A stretch of 64,000 nucleotides of DNA from Bacteroidota bacterium (GTDB lineage Bacteria; Bacteroidota; Bacteroidia; Flavobacteriales; Weeksellaceae). The stretch's first letter is position 1, and every line of letters begins with the position of its first letter. The DNA is taken from positions 307,074 to 371,073 of the forward strand of contig JAFAFC010000007.1 in the NCBI GenBank assembly GCA_023423715.1, read 5' to 3'. Shown here piece after piece: positions 9,446-18,135 of this stretch. Under the pieces are notes generated by a model that ran no database searches, was not told where the DNA came from, and saw only the letters and a program-made list of their open reading frames with translations. The translations under genes and the position numbers were made by a program.

Positions 9446-10300
9446 TTAAGCTTTTGTGTAAAGCAATTTTACTGTTTTTGAGACGGTTTCTTTCGCTTCT
9501 GTTCTTTTTACAATGAAGTCAACAAAGCCTTTTTCTTGTAAAAATTCAGATGTTTGGAAACCTTCAGGAAGGTCTTTTCCAATCGTTTCACGGATAACAC
9601 GAGGCCCCGCAAAACCAATTAATGCGCCTGGTTCAGCCATAATAATGTCCGCAGTCATTGCAAAAGATGCCGTAATCCCTCCAAAAGTTGGATCACATAA
9701 ATACGCGATGTACGGAAGTCCTGCGTCTGAAAGCTGAGCTAACTTAGCTTGAACTTTAGCTAATTGCATTAATGAAAAAGCAGCTTCCTGCATTCTAGCA
9801 CCACCAGATTGACAAATAATCATATAAGGAAGTTTATGCTTTATCGCATAATCAATCGCTCTGCTGATTTTTTCACCCATCACCGAACCTAATGATCCAC
9901 CGATAAAGGCAAAATCCATACACGAAATCACCATTTCCGTTCCACCAACTTTTCCAACTGCATTGCTGATAGAATCGTTTAGTTTGGTTTTGGCTTTTAC
10001 GTCTTTCAAACGATCGGTATAGGCTTTGGTATCTTTGAAATTCAAGATATCAACGCTTTCCACTTTTTCGTCTAACTCTTTGTATTTCTCGTCATCGAAA
10101 AGGATTCCGAAAAACTCTCTACTTCCGATTCGTACATGGAAACCGTCTTCTGGAGAAACGTAACTATTTGCTTTTAGCTCATCGTATTCGATGATTTTCC
10201 CTGTAGGAGTTTGGTGCCAAAGTCCTTTAGGAACGTCTTTTTTCTCCTCTGTAGTAGTGGTTATATTTTTTGCTTTTCTTTTAAACCAGTCGAATGCCAT
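9446..10300 (-). CDS. accD: Acetyl-CoA carboxylase carboxyltransferase subunit beta, lacking the zinc ribbon cysteines
   Basis: The 284-residue protein aligns with AccD over its whole length. It makes malonyl-CoA with AccA in fatty-acid synthesis. Oxyanion-hole and core blocks CQSGGARMQEA and DPTFGGITASFA are intact. In E. coli-type AccD the N-terminus carries a four-Cys zinc ribbon; here the equivalent stretch (about 27-58) reads GLWHQTPTGKI and YVSPEDGFHVRIGS, so all four cysteines are replaced while the flanking residues remain. I recall the same replacement in other Flavobacteriia. It follows fbaA by 44 bases on the same strand and precedes a hairpin terminator. Confidence 0.95.
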   Translation of the reverse strand: MAFDWFKRKAKNITTTTEEKKDVPKGLWHQTPTGKIIEYDELKANSYVSPEDGFHVRIGSREFFGILFDDEKYKELDEKVESVDILNFKDTKAYTDRLKDVKAKTKLNDSISNAVGKVGGTEMVISCMDFAFIGGSLGSVMGEKISRAIDYAIKHKLPYMIICQSGGARMQEAAFSLMQLAKVQAKLAQLSDAGLPYIAYLCDPTFGGITASFAMTADIIMAEPGALIGFAGPRVIRETIGKDLPEGFQTSEFLQEKGFVDFIVKRTEAKETVSKTVKLLYTKA

Positions 10301-10344
10301 AGTTTGATCTCTTATTAAATTTTCGGGGTGCTAATGTACGACTC

Positions 10345-11415
10345 TTATTTCAAAGTCCCTACATTATTAAGATCCTCAAATGCTTGAGTTAATCTCGTGA
10401 TGAAGGTATCTTCACCTTTTCTTACCCAAACTCTTGGGTCGTAGAATTTCTTATTCGGCTTTTCGTCACCTTCAGGGTTTCCGATTTGCGTTTTAAGATA
10501 ATCGATATTTGAAGTCATATAATCGCGGATACCTTCTGTATAAGCAAACTGAAGATCCGTATCAATATTCATTTTGATCACACCGTATCCAATGGCTTCA
10601 CGAATTTCTTCTAGGCTCGATCCAGAACCACCGTGGAATACGAAGTTTACTGCTTTTTCTCCTAAACCATATTTTTCTTGAAGGAATTTCTGAGAATTAT
10701 CTAAAATTTTAGGTGTTAACACCACGTTTCCTGGCTTATAAACTCCGTGAACGTTACCGAAAGCCGCAGCAATTGTAAAGTTTGGAGAAATCGCGTTTAG
10801 TCTTTCGTACGTATACGCAACGTCTTCTGGTTGTGTGTAAAGCAAAGAATTATCTACACTTGAGTTATCCACACCATCTTCTTCACCTCCTGTAACTCCG
10901 ATTTCTACTTCTAGAGTCATATCCATTTTTGCCATTCTCTCGAAATACTCGCAAGAAATATCTAAGTTTTCCTCTAATGGTTCCTCAGAAAGATCCAACA
11001 TATGGGATGAGTAAAGTGATTTTCCATGAGATTTGAAATGTGCTTCGTTTGCATCCATCAAACCATCAATCCAAGGAAGTAATTTTTTAGCACAGTGGTC
11101 TGTGTGAAGAATTACCGTTGCTCCGTATGCTTCAGCTAAAGTATGGATGTGTTTTGCACCTGCGATAGCTCCTAAAATTGCTGATTTTTGACCATCATTG
11201 CTCAATCCTTTTCCTGCGTTGAACGCCGCCCCACCATTAGAAAACTGAATAATTACAGGCGCATTAAGTTTTGCAGCCGTTTCCATCGTTGCATTGATGT
11301 TGCTAGATCCGATTACATTTACTGCCGGAAGTGCAAACTTGTTCTCTTTTGCATATTGAAAAATGTCTGTAACCAAGTTACCTGTGGCAACACCTGCCGG
11401 AAAAATTCTGCTCAT
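10345..11415 (-). CDS. fbaA: Class II fructose-bisphosphate aldolase
   Basis: The 356-residue length and motifs fit the class IIA enzyme of glycolysis and gluconeogenesis. HTDHC (104-108) carries the catalytic Asp and a zinc His, and HGGSGS near residue 265 binds the phosphate of dihydroxyacetone phosphate. Further metal ligands lie in EVEIGVTGGEEDG and AAAFGNVHG. The start is well set: MSRIFPAGVATG is typical. It is the first gene of an fbaA-accD pair, which links a glycolytic enzyme to the entry step of lipid synthesis. Confidence 0.97.
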   Translation of the reverse strand: MSRIFPAGVATGNLVTDIFQYAKENKFALPAVNVIGSSNINATMETAAKLNAPVIIQFSNGGAAFNAGKGLSNDGQKSAILGAIAGAKHIHTLAEAYGATVILHTDHCAKKLLPWIDGLMDANEAHFKSHGKSLYSSHMLDLSEEPLEENLDISCEYFERMAKMDMTLEVEIGVTGGEEDGVDNSSVDNSLLYTQPEDVAYTYERLNAISPNFTIAAAFGNVHGVYKPGNVVLTPKILDNSQKFLQEKYGLGEKAVNFVFHGGSGSSLEEIREAIGYGVIKMNIDTDLQFAYTEGIRDYMTSNIDYLKTQIGNPEGDEKPNKKFYDPRVWVRKGEDTFITRLTQAFEDLNNVGTLK

Positions 11416-11544
11416 AGCGATCTGTTTTTTATATTTTTTATTAGAGTAAATTCAAACCAAACGTCTGCAAAAGACGTGATGTAAAGTTACTAAATTTTAG
11501 TTGAATATTTTTAGTTTCTCTTACCCTTCCCTAATTGGAGATTC

Positions 11545-12369
11545 TTATTTTGTAAATTTATTTCGGAGCGAAATTGCTGCCGGAACCCATTGTTGATCAT
11601 TTATTTTTTCTATTTCCGCTACATATTTATTCCCTTCGTCGTCTTTATTTTCTTCATAATTTGATTTTGCAAGGATATAATATGCATAAGAACGATTGGC
11701 TTCTGATATTTTATTAGCATCAAGGCCTTTAATAACTTTTGAACCAGAATTTGTATGAGCTAGGTTAAAAAACTTCCCTAACTCGGCTATTTCCTTAATT
11801 GAATTGTCTTTTGTGTTTTTACTACACTTTGTAAATGTAGAAGAACTAAGTGTTGCAAACCTTTGTTTGGCCACTTTTTTTGATTTTTGAAGAAGGACCT
11901 GATAAGAAGTTGCTAGATTCATCAATTCTTCGTCCGTAGGCTTTTTTAGGTCTTTGAAAGCTAATGTTTCATACAGGTTTTCAGAGCTTGCTGGGTATCC
12001 CTCAAATTCCTCACTTGAGTTTTCGGCTCCATTATACCCACGTACTTCATGAATGACGTTGCCTTGAACATCGACAACTTTCACATTAGGTATGGATGAT
12101 ACGTTATAGAACGTGGCAATATCTTTATTGTAGTCAATATCAATTGAAACAGCGATAAACTTATCCAGGTTTTCTTTATATTTTTGATTGTAAAAAAAAT
12201 CCGACTCCATCATTTTACAAGGCTGACACCAGCTTGCATTAAAATCGATTAGAATAAATTTATTAGTTGCTTTTGCCATTTTTTTAGCATCGTCTAGGGT
12301 TTTCACCCAAATTTGGGATAGTGCAAATTGACTTAAAAGAATTAGACCCAAGAAGTACATTTTTTTCAT
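11545..12369 (-). CDS. Secreted thioredoxin-fold protein
   Basis: 274 residues with a signal peptide (MKKMYFLGLILLSQFALSQ) followed by a thioredoxin domain whose active site is WCQPCK (Cys48 and Cys51). The cis-Pro loop is in SSIPNVKVVD. The second half (about 140-274) is helical and Lys-rich, and recalls the helical tails of periplasmic thioredoxins in Bacteroidetes. It probably reduces or exchanges disulfides in the periplasm; the partner is unknown. It comes 15 bases after nadK on the same strand. Confidence 0.88.
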   Translation of the reverse strand: MKKMYFLGLILLSQFALSQIWVKTLDDAKKMAKATNKFILIDFNASWCQPCKMMESDFFYNQKYKENLDKFIAVSIDIDYNKDIATFYNVSSIPNVKVVDVQGNVIHEVRGYNGAENSSEEFEGYPASSENLYETLAFKDLKKPTDEELMNLATSYQVLLQKSKKVAKQRFATLSSSTFTKCSKNTKDNSIKEIAELGKFFNLAHTNSGSKVIKGLDANKISEANRSYAYYILAKSNYEENKDDEGNKYVAEIEKINDQQWVPAAISLRNKFTK

Positions 12370-12384
12370 ATTGTGTGTTTTTTG

Positions 12385-13248
12385 TTAGTTTCTCTTATCT
12401 TGACCCCAAAGGAGTTTTTGGCGGATTGTTTCGTAAAAGCTTAAGTTTTTTGGTTGAATTAAGTGAACTAAAAAATCTGCTTTTCGAAGGGTGATTTCAA
12501 TATCGGTGTCCATGTGAACCAACCTTGAATCTAATGACAATGAGTATTGTGGAACTCGACTTTCTACTTTTAAGGTGATTTCTACATTATCATTGACCAC
12601 GATTGGGCGAACATTTAAATTATGTGGCGCAATTGGGGTGATCGCGAAATTTTCATTATCGGGTGAAATGATTGGTCCACCACAGCTTAAAGAATAAGCT
12701 GTAGACCCTGTGGGAGTCGAAAGAATTACGCCATCGCCCCAAAAAACATTAAGAAATTCATTGTTCAAAAAGGAATCAACGGTAATCATGGACGTTGTTT
12801 CCTTGCGAGAAATAGTGACGTCATTTAAGGCAAAAGGATAAAAATCACCTTTCGGTGAAACCACTTCGATAACCGATCTCTTGCTGATTTTCACATTTCC
12901 TGTAAGAACATCGTCCAATTGTTTGAAGATTTCTTCTTTCGTGAAACTTGCTAAAAATCCTAGTCGGCCCGTATTAACACCAACGACTGGAATCTCTGTG
13001 TCTTCAATAAATAGAAGCGAATTAACAATCGTTCCATCTCCACCAAACGTGAAAAATATAGAAACCTCTTTTTCTAGAAGATCTTCTTTCTTTGTAAACG
13101 TTTCGAATTTCTTGGAAAACTGCATGGCTTCTGCAGTTCCCGAATAAATAACCGATTTTACATTTCGTTTATCTAGCTCCGAAATAAATTTGCTGAGATA
13201 CAAAAACGTATCCAAGTCATTTTTCTGAGTATATACTGCTGCAACCAT
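12385..13248 (-). CDS. nadK: NAD kinase
   Basis: 287 residues of the ATP-NAD kinase family, which makes NADP from NAD. GGDGT (69-73) is the diphosphate-binding catalytic motif, followed by GVNTGRLGFLA and, in the C-terminal beta domain, STPTGSTAYSLSCGGPI. Length and domain order are normal. The gene lies two bases after the CBS-domain gene, an arrangement I recall as conserved in Flavobacteriia. There the next genes are usually isoprenyl transferase and bamA; here a thioredoxin-like gene follows instead. Confidence 0.96.
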   Translation of the reverse strand: MVAAVYTQKNDLDTFLYLSKFISELDKRNVKSVIYSGTAEAMQFSKKFETFTKKEDLLEKEVSIFFTFGGDGTIVNSLLFIEDTEIPVVGVNTGRLGFLASFTKEEIFKQLDDVLTGNVKISKRSVIEVVSPKGDFYPFALNDVTISRKETTSMITVDSFLNNEFLNVFWGDGVILSTPTGSTAYSLSCGGPIISPDNENFAITPIAPHNLNVRPIVVNDNVEITLKVESRVPQYSLSLDSRLVHMDTDIEITLRKADFLVHLIQPKNLSFYETIRQKLLWGQDKRN

Positions 13249-13250
13249 CT

Positions 13251-13904
13251 TTAAATCTCCAAATATTTCTGAAAAAACCCGAATCTGTCCTTCAACAATT
13301 CTTCTTTTTCGTCATCATAAAACTTATGAATTACTGTATAGCCGTAACGCTCGAAAGTCTCATCTATCGAACTTAGGTTTTGGTTATTAATTTTTAGCGT
13401 AATTTCTATCGTATCATCATTAATTGCAGATATATAACAGCCGTAAATTCGGGCATTATTGGACTCTACAATTTGGCTGATTTCTGAAAAAGAATAATGT
13501 TGATTTTGCGTTTGAATGGTTAGTACGGCTCCATTTTCCGAGAATAAAGGGTATTTGGAAAACTCATTAAATACATCGTCACTTGTTAGATAACCAATGT
13601 ATTTCTCCTGCATACTAATCACCGGAACCACATTGGAATTGAAAATATAGAAAAGCTTAACACTATCCAAGATGCTTCCATCTTCCAAAATAGCAAATTT
13701 TTCATAATGCAATTCTAAAGAATCCAAATTTCCTTCGGGACTATCTTCTAAAAAAGATTGGCTCAAAGCACCAACGTAAACGCCTTTTTTCTTGATAAAA
13801 ATATGAGAATATCCAAATTCTTTAGCCACTTCCGAAGCCTCTTCGATAGAATCATTACTGTTGAAAGCGGGATAATCTTTGGATATATAGTCTTTTATAA
13901 ACAT
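13251..13904 (-). CDS. CBS-domain protein
   Basis: 217 residues with a CBS pair in the first 125 (blocks SIEEASEVAKEFGYSHIFI and VPVISMQEKYIGYLTSDDV) and an ACT-like alpha/beta domain after it (about 130-200). CBS pairs bind adenine nucleotides, so it may sense energy or NAD(P) state. It is translated directly before nadK with a two-base gap, which suggests coupled synthesis; regulation of NAD kinase is only an inference. No membrane segment or enzyme domain is present. Confidence 0.9.
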   Translation of the reverse strand: MFIKDYISKDYPAFNSNDSIEEASEVAKEFGYSHIFIKKKGVYVGALSQSFLEDSPEGNLDSLELHYEKFAILEDGSILDSVKLFYIFNSNVVPVISMQEKYIGYLTSDDVFNEFSKYPLFSENGAVLTIQTQNQHYSFSEISQIVESNNARIYGCYISAINDDTIEITLKINNQNLSSIDETFERYGYTVIHKFYDDEKEELLKDRFGFFQKYLEI

Positions 13905-13973
13905 TAGGCTAATTTAAAAAAATATTGAAAAAAGCATACCTTTAAAAATTAATATGTAAAAAATAATATTAAA

Positions 13974-14006
13974 TTTGGAAACAAGCGAAAAATAAACTTA
14001 TATTTG
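13974..14006 (+). promoter_or_regulatory. Promoter of the candidate small RNA
   Basis: TTTG (13974-13977), a 21-base spacer and TATATTTG (13999-14006) match both parts of the Bacteroidetes promoter. No plus-strand gene follows before mutS at 14776, and a terminator lies about 60 bases downstream. Confidence 0.6.
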
Positions 14007-14011
14007 TAGCC

Positions 14012-14082
14012 TTTCATTTTTACTTTTTATTAGATTTATTTCAAACTGCAAAGGCCATTCGGTTTTGCAGTTTTTTATTTTT
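14012..14082 (+). ncRNA. Candidate small RNA of about 65-75 nt
   Basis: A predicted start near 14012 gives a U-rich 5' part of about 30 bases, then the hairpin AAACTGCAAA (14043-14052) with TTTTGCAGTTT (14063-14073), and a run of T to about 14083. The T tract is on the plus strand only, so the hairpin fits a plus-strand end and not the end of the minus-strand methyltransferase gene. There is no usable reading frame. Its 3' end overlaps the 3' end of that convergent gene by a few bases. No RNA family is recognised. Confidence 0.45.
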
Positions 14083-14611
14083 GATACAATTTCGTATAAA
14101 AATCCCACATGACAATCCCGCCACACACCGAAACATTCAATGAATGTTTTGTTCCATGCTGAGGGAGTTCTATAAACGCATCGCAATCTTTTAGGATTTC
14201 ATCCGAAACACCTTCAACTTCATTTCCTAAAACAAGCGCATATTTTTTAGTGGAATCGACTTTGAAATCACCAATCAAAACAGAGTCGTTGGTTTGTTCA
14301 ATTCCTAAAACCTCGTATTTCTGCGTTTTTAAATCCAAAACAGCTTCTTTAACCGATTCGTAATAGTTCCACGTTACACTTTCTGTTGCACCAAGTGCCG
14401 CTTTATGAATTTCACGATGAGGTGGTTGAGGCGTGATTCCGCAAAGGATAATGCGTTCAATTAAAAATGCATCCGCCGTTCTGAAAACCGCACCAACATT
14501 GTGCATACTTCGGATATTGTCTAAAACGACAACTACTGGAATTTTTTCCAACGTTTTGAAGGTTTCTACATCTACTCTGCCGAGTTCCTCAAGTTTAAGT
14601 TTTTGTGTCAA
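14075..14611 (-). CDS. SpoU/TrmH-family RNA 2'-O-methyltransferase
   Basis: The 178 residues contain the three SPOUT motifs: NIRSMHNVGAVFRTADAF with the catalytic Arg, LVLGNEVEGVSDE, and LPQHGTKHSLNVSVCGGI, which forms the trefoil knot binding S-adenosylmethionine. It has no N-terminal substrate-binding domain, so it is a minimal tRNA or rRNA ribose methyltransferase. The exact target nucleotide cannot be read from sequence. It is divergent from mutS across 164 bases. Confidence 0.92.
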   Translation of the reverse strand: MTQKLKLEELGRVDVETFKTLEKIPVVVVLDNIRSMHNVGAVFRTADAFLIERIILCGITPQPPHREIHKAALGATESVTWNYYESVKEAVLDLKTQKYEVLGIEQTNDSVLIGDFKVDSTKKYALVLGNEVEGVSDEILKDCDAFIELPQHGTKHSLNVSVCGGIVMWDFYTKLYQK

Positions 14612-14729
14612 TTGAAAAGCGTTTTGGTTAAACGAATCGTTTCGATAGAAACACGAAGATTCTCCTGCAAAACTACGGATTTAGATTTTCTTAAAGCGGC
14701 TTTTTTGACCTTCAATTTTGTGATTTCTA

Positions 14730-14759
14730 TTGGTAAAAGGTTTTCATTTTGTATTTTTG
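14730..14759 (+). promoter_or_regulatory. mutS promoter
   Basis: TTG (14730-14732), a 19-base spacer and TATTTTTG (14752-14759) fit the Bacteroidetes consensus. The ATG of mutS follows 17 bases later, giving a very short leader. Confidence 0.65.
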
Positions 14760-14775
14760 GGCTCCTTATAATTAG

Positions 14776-17358
14776 ATGATGGCAAAGAAAGAGACTCCGT
14801 TAATGAAGCAGTACAACAGCATCAAAGCAAAATATCCAGATGCTTTGCTGCTTTTTCGCGTGGGAGATTTCTACGAAACCTTTGGTAGCGACGCCATCCG
14901 TGCTTCTCAAATTTTAGGAATTGTCCTTACCAAAAGAGGTTCTGGAGAAGAGCATACAGAATTAGCAGGTTTTCCGCATCATTCCTTGGATTCGTATTTG
15001 CCGAAGCTGGTTCGAGCAGGTTTGCGAGTGGCAATTTGTGACCAATTGGAGGATCCTAAAATGGTGAAGGGAATTGTAAAACGGGGTGTTACCGAATTGG
15101 TAACGCCTGGAGTAACGTTCAACGATCAGGTTCTTAATTCAAAAAAGAATAATTTTCTCCTATCTATTCATAAGGAAAAGGAAAAGTACGGAATGGCACT
15201 TTTGGACATTTCCACAGGTGAGTTTTTGGTGAGCGAAGGAAGTGTTGAGCAATTAACATATTTGGTGAATACATTTGATCCGAGTGAAATTATTTTTCAA
15301 AGAACAGCAATGCTTCCCGAAAATTTAAAGAAGAGAAGTATTTTTAAATTGGAAGATTGGGCTTTTCAGTTCAGTTTTGCAGAAGAAAAATTGACTTCGC
15401 ATTTCAAGACGAATTCCTTAAAAGGTTTTGGAATTCAAGATATGAAGTTGGCGATTACCGCTGCCGGAGCCATTTTCGCCTATTTAATTGAAGATACACA
15501 TCATAATTTACTGGCGCACATCACGAAAATTCAACGAATTCCGCAGGAGGATTTCCTCATGATGGATCATTTCACGTTGCGAAATTTAGAAATCGTGTAT
15601 CCATCAGCAAAAGATGGAAAATCGTTGTTGGATATTATCGACAAAACAACGACACCAATGGGCGGAAGATTGTTGCGAAGAAGAACGATACTTCCTTTAA
15701 AATCGGTTGCTGAAATCGAGAGACGACTTGCTTTAGTGGAGTTTTTTAATAATGAAGATGATTTAAAATTTGACATTCAAGGTTTGTTGAAATCCATCTC
15801 CGATCTTGATCGTTTGATGGGGAAATTGGCGGCCGAAAAGATTTCACCGAAAGAACTCGGTAATCTTCGTCAAAGCTTGGTGAATATTCGCGAAATTAAA
15901 GATAAACTACATCCCAAAACGGATGTTTTAGCTTGGATAAATCCTTTGCACGATTTATCTGAACTGATTGAATTCTTACAAAGTCAACTTAACGAAGAGC
16001 TTCCTGTAAGTTTGGCGAAAGGAAATGTTATTCGAGAAAGTGTTGATGTCGAGCTCGATCGTTTGCGAAATTTACAAACGAAGGGCAAAGACTATTTGGA
16101 TGAAATGTGTCAACGTGAAATCGAGCGCACCGGGATTTCTAGTTTAAAAATAAGCTTCAACAATGTTTTTGGATATTATATTGAAGTTCGAAATACACAT
16201 AAAGACAAAGTTCCAGATGATTGGATTCGTAAACAGACGTTGGTAAATGCCGAGCGCTACATCACGGAAGAGTTGAAGGAATATGAAAGTCAGATTTTAG
16301 GTGCGGAAGAAAAAATTTCGGTTTTAGAATCGCAATTGTACCGAAATGCGTGTGCGCAAGCGATGAATTTCATTGATTTAATTCAAGATAATTCGAAAAT
16401 TATTGCGCAATTGGACGTTGCAGTTGGTTTTTCAGAATTGGCAGTTTCCGAAAGTTATACAAAGCCTATTTTGAACGAAACCTTTGCTATTGATTTAAAA
16501 GAAGCACGGCATCCAATCATTGAAAATGCACTTCCTTTGGGAGAAAAATATATTCCGAATGATATTTATTTGGATAAAGACTCGCAACAAATTATCATGG
16601 TGACTGGACCCAACATGGCGGGTAAGTCGGCTATTTTGAGACAGACCGCAATTATTTGTTTGTTGGCTCAAATCGGAAGTTTTGTTCCTGCAAAACATGC
16701 GGAAATTGGTGTTTTAGATAAAATTTTCACTCGAGTTGGCGCGACCGATAATATTTCGGCGGGTGAATCTACTTTTATGGTGGAAATGAACGAGGCTGCG
16801 AATATTTTGAATAATATATCGGAGCGAAGTTTAATTCTTCTTGACGAAATTGGTCGCGGAACATCAACGTACGACGGTGTTTCAATTGCGTGGGCGATTG
16901 CGGAATATTTACATCAGCATCCAACGCAAGCAAAAACGCTTTTCGCAACGCATTATCACGAGCTGAATGAAATGACAGTTACGTTTGAGCGTATTAAAAA
17001 TTTCCACGTTTCCATTCAAGAAAATAAAGGAAATATTATCTTTTTGCGAAAATTAATTCCGGGTGGAAGCGAGCACAGTTTCGGTATTCACGTAGCGAAA
17101 TTGGCGGGAATGCCTTCTAAAGTGGTAAATCGTGCGAACGAAATCTTGAAAACATTAGAAGCAACGCGAACTCAAGATGGTGGAAAAGACAAGGTGAAAC
17201 GTGTAACGGAAGAGAATCTGCAACTTTCGTTTTTTCAATTGGACGATCCTGTTTTGGAGAATATTCGTGAGGAATTAACCAAGATTGACATTGATACATT
17301 AACGCCTATTGAAGCACTAATGAAACTCAACGCGATTAAAAAAATGATAGGTAAATAA
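14776..17358 (+). CDS. mutS: DNA mismatch repair protein MutS
   Basis: 860 residues of full MutS. The mismatch-reading motif FRVGDFYETFG is at about 23-33, with the stacking Phe and Glu, followed by connector, lever and clamp regions. The ATPase has Walker A GPNMAGKS near 610 and Walker B LILLDEIGRGTST, then the signature FATHYHEL. It binds mispaired DNA and recruits MutL. Two ATGs stand at 14776 and 14779; the choice changes one residue. The DUF2809 gene starts two bases after the stop, so both are probably one transcript. Confidence 0.98.
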   Translation: MMAKKETPLMKQYNSIKAKYPDALLLFRVGDFYETFGSDAIRASQILGIVLTKRGSGEEHTELAGFPHHSLDSYLPKLVRAGLRVAICDQLEDPKMVKGIVKRGVTELVTPGVTFNDQVLNSKKNNFLLSIHKEKEKYGMALLDISTGEFLVSEGSVEQLTYLVNTFDPSEIIFQRTAMLPENLKKRSIFKLEDWAFQFSFAEEKLTSHFKTNSLKGFGIQDMKLAITAAGAIFAYLIEDTHHNLLAHITKIQRIPQEDFLMMDHFTLRNLEIVYPSAKDGKSLLDIIDKTTTPMGGRLLRRRTILPLKSVAEIERRLALVEFFNNEDDLKFDIQGLLKSISDLDRLMGKLAAEKISPKELGNLRQSLVNIREIKDKLHPKTDVLAWINPLHDLSELIEFLQSQLNEELPVSLAKGNVIRESVDVELDRLRNLQTKGKDYLDEMCQREIERTGISSLKISFNNVFGYYIEVRNTHKDKVPDDWIRKQTLVNAERYITEELKEYESQILGAEEKISVLESQLYRNACAQAMNFIDLIQDNSKIIAQLDVAVGFSELAVSESYTKPILNETFAIDLKEARHPIIENALPLGEKYIPNDIYLDKDSQQIIMVTGPNMAGKSAILRQTAIICLLAQIGSFVPAKHAEIGVLDKIFTRVGATDNISAGESTFMVEMNEAANILNNISERSLILLDEIGRGTSTYDGVSIAWAIAEYLHQHPTQAKTLFATHYHELNEMTVTFERIKNFHVSIQENKGNIIFLRKLIPGGSEHSFGIHVAKLAGMPSKVVNRANEILKTLEATRTQDGGKDKVKRVTEENLQLSFFQLDDPVLENIREELTKIDIDTLTPIEALMKLNAIKKMIGK

Positions 17359-17359
17359 G

Positions 17360-17752
17360 ATGATTTTTAGATTTAGCCTTCGATACTTTTTGGTTGCTAT
17401 CGCTCTGTTTTTAGTGGAGATTTTGATTGCGACCGTTTTCAAAAACTACTTTATTTTACGAGCTTTTGGTGGCGATGTTATTGTCGTGGTTTTGATTTAT
17501 TTTTTCCTGATTTCCTTTTTCAAATTCAAAAATCAACCGCTTTTAATATTCGGAATTTTTCTTTTTTCCATTTTAGTTGAGGTTTTGCAATATATCGGAA
17601 TTGCAGAAATGATGAAGCTAGAACCGGGAAGTGCCGCGCATATCGTTGTTGGAAGTTCTTTTTCGTGGTGGGATATTTTCAGTTATTTTCTAGGTTGTGT
17701 TTTTCTATGGATTTTTCACAAAAAATGGACTGAACGTTCGTCCAATCCATGA
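17360..17752 (+). CDS. DUF2809 membrane protein
   Basis: 130 residues with four predicted membrane helices. The pattern of DUF2809 is visible: an early RYF, LRAFGGDVIVVVLIYFF in the middle, EVLQYIG, and a C-terminal SWWDIFSYFLGC before the last helix. The function of the family is unknown; related VanZ-like proteins are small membrane proteins of the envelope. It follows mutS by one base, probably only by transcriptional convenience. Confidence 0.8.
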   Translation: MIFRFSLRYFLVAIALFLVEILIATVFKNYFILRAFGGDVIVVVLIYFFLISFFKFKNQPLLIFGIFLFSILVEVLQYIGIAEMMKLEPGSAAHIVVGSSFSWWDIFSYFLGCVFLWIFHKKWTERSSNP

Positions 17753-17777
17753 TTTTTTATAAATGCTAATTTCTGCT

Positions 17778-18098
17778 TTAAACAGGAATTAAAATAAATG
17801 CTACAATCGCTCCCGCTCCTACTAAAAGAGAGTTTAATAAATTGAATTTTTTCACTTCGCGAACATCCGATTTGTCGATGACAACTTCTTCTCCAGATTT
17901 ATTTTTGCCATAAATTTTCTGTGCATCCTGGCGCAAAACAGTTATTTTCTGAATTTTGGCATCTTGAGTTTGAATAGTGTATTTCTGATACAATTCCAAC
18001 GTATTATCTCGCAGCGGACTCGCAGTGGTCGCTACTCGCGTTTGGCAAGAAGCCAAAAGAAGCAGGATCGGAAGTATAAATAAGAGTTTTGGTTTCAT
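17778..18098 (-). CDS. Small lipoprotein with C-terminal membrane helix
   Basis: 106 residues. MKPKLLFILPILLLLASC is a lipoprotein signal with Cys18 as the lipid-bearing residue. A short domain (about 30-85) contains GKNKSGEEVVIDKSDVREVKKF, which resembles a small beta barrel, and the chain ends in a hydrophobic helix (LLVGAGAIVAFILIPV). No family is recognised. It lies downstream of the YARHG lipoprotein gene on the same strand with a 37-base gap. Confidence 0.75.
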   Translation of the reverse strand: MKPKLLFILPILLLLASCQTRVATTASPLRDNTLELYQKYTIQTQDAKIQKITVLRQDAQKIYGKNKSGEEVVIDKSDVREVKKFNLLNSLLVGAGAIVAFILIPV

Positions 18099-18135
18099 TA
18101 ATTTTTTTTCAAATATACTAAAATCTTATACGTGG

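Noticed and set aside
14043..14083. Hairpin as terminator of the TrmH-like gene
   Set aside because: The T run is on the plus strand only; the minus-strand sequence after the stem is not U-rich.
13998..14186. Minus-strand 62-residue frame
   Set aside because: It is an alternative frame of the TrmH-like gene extending into the small RNA region.
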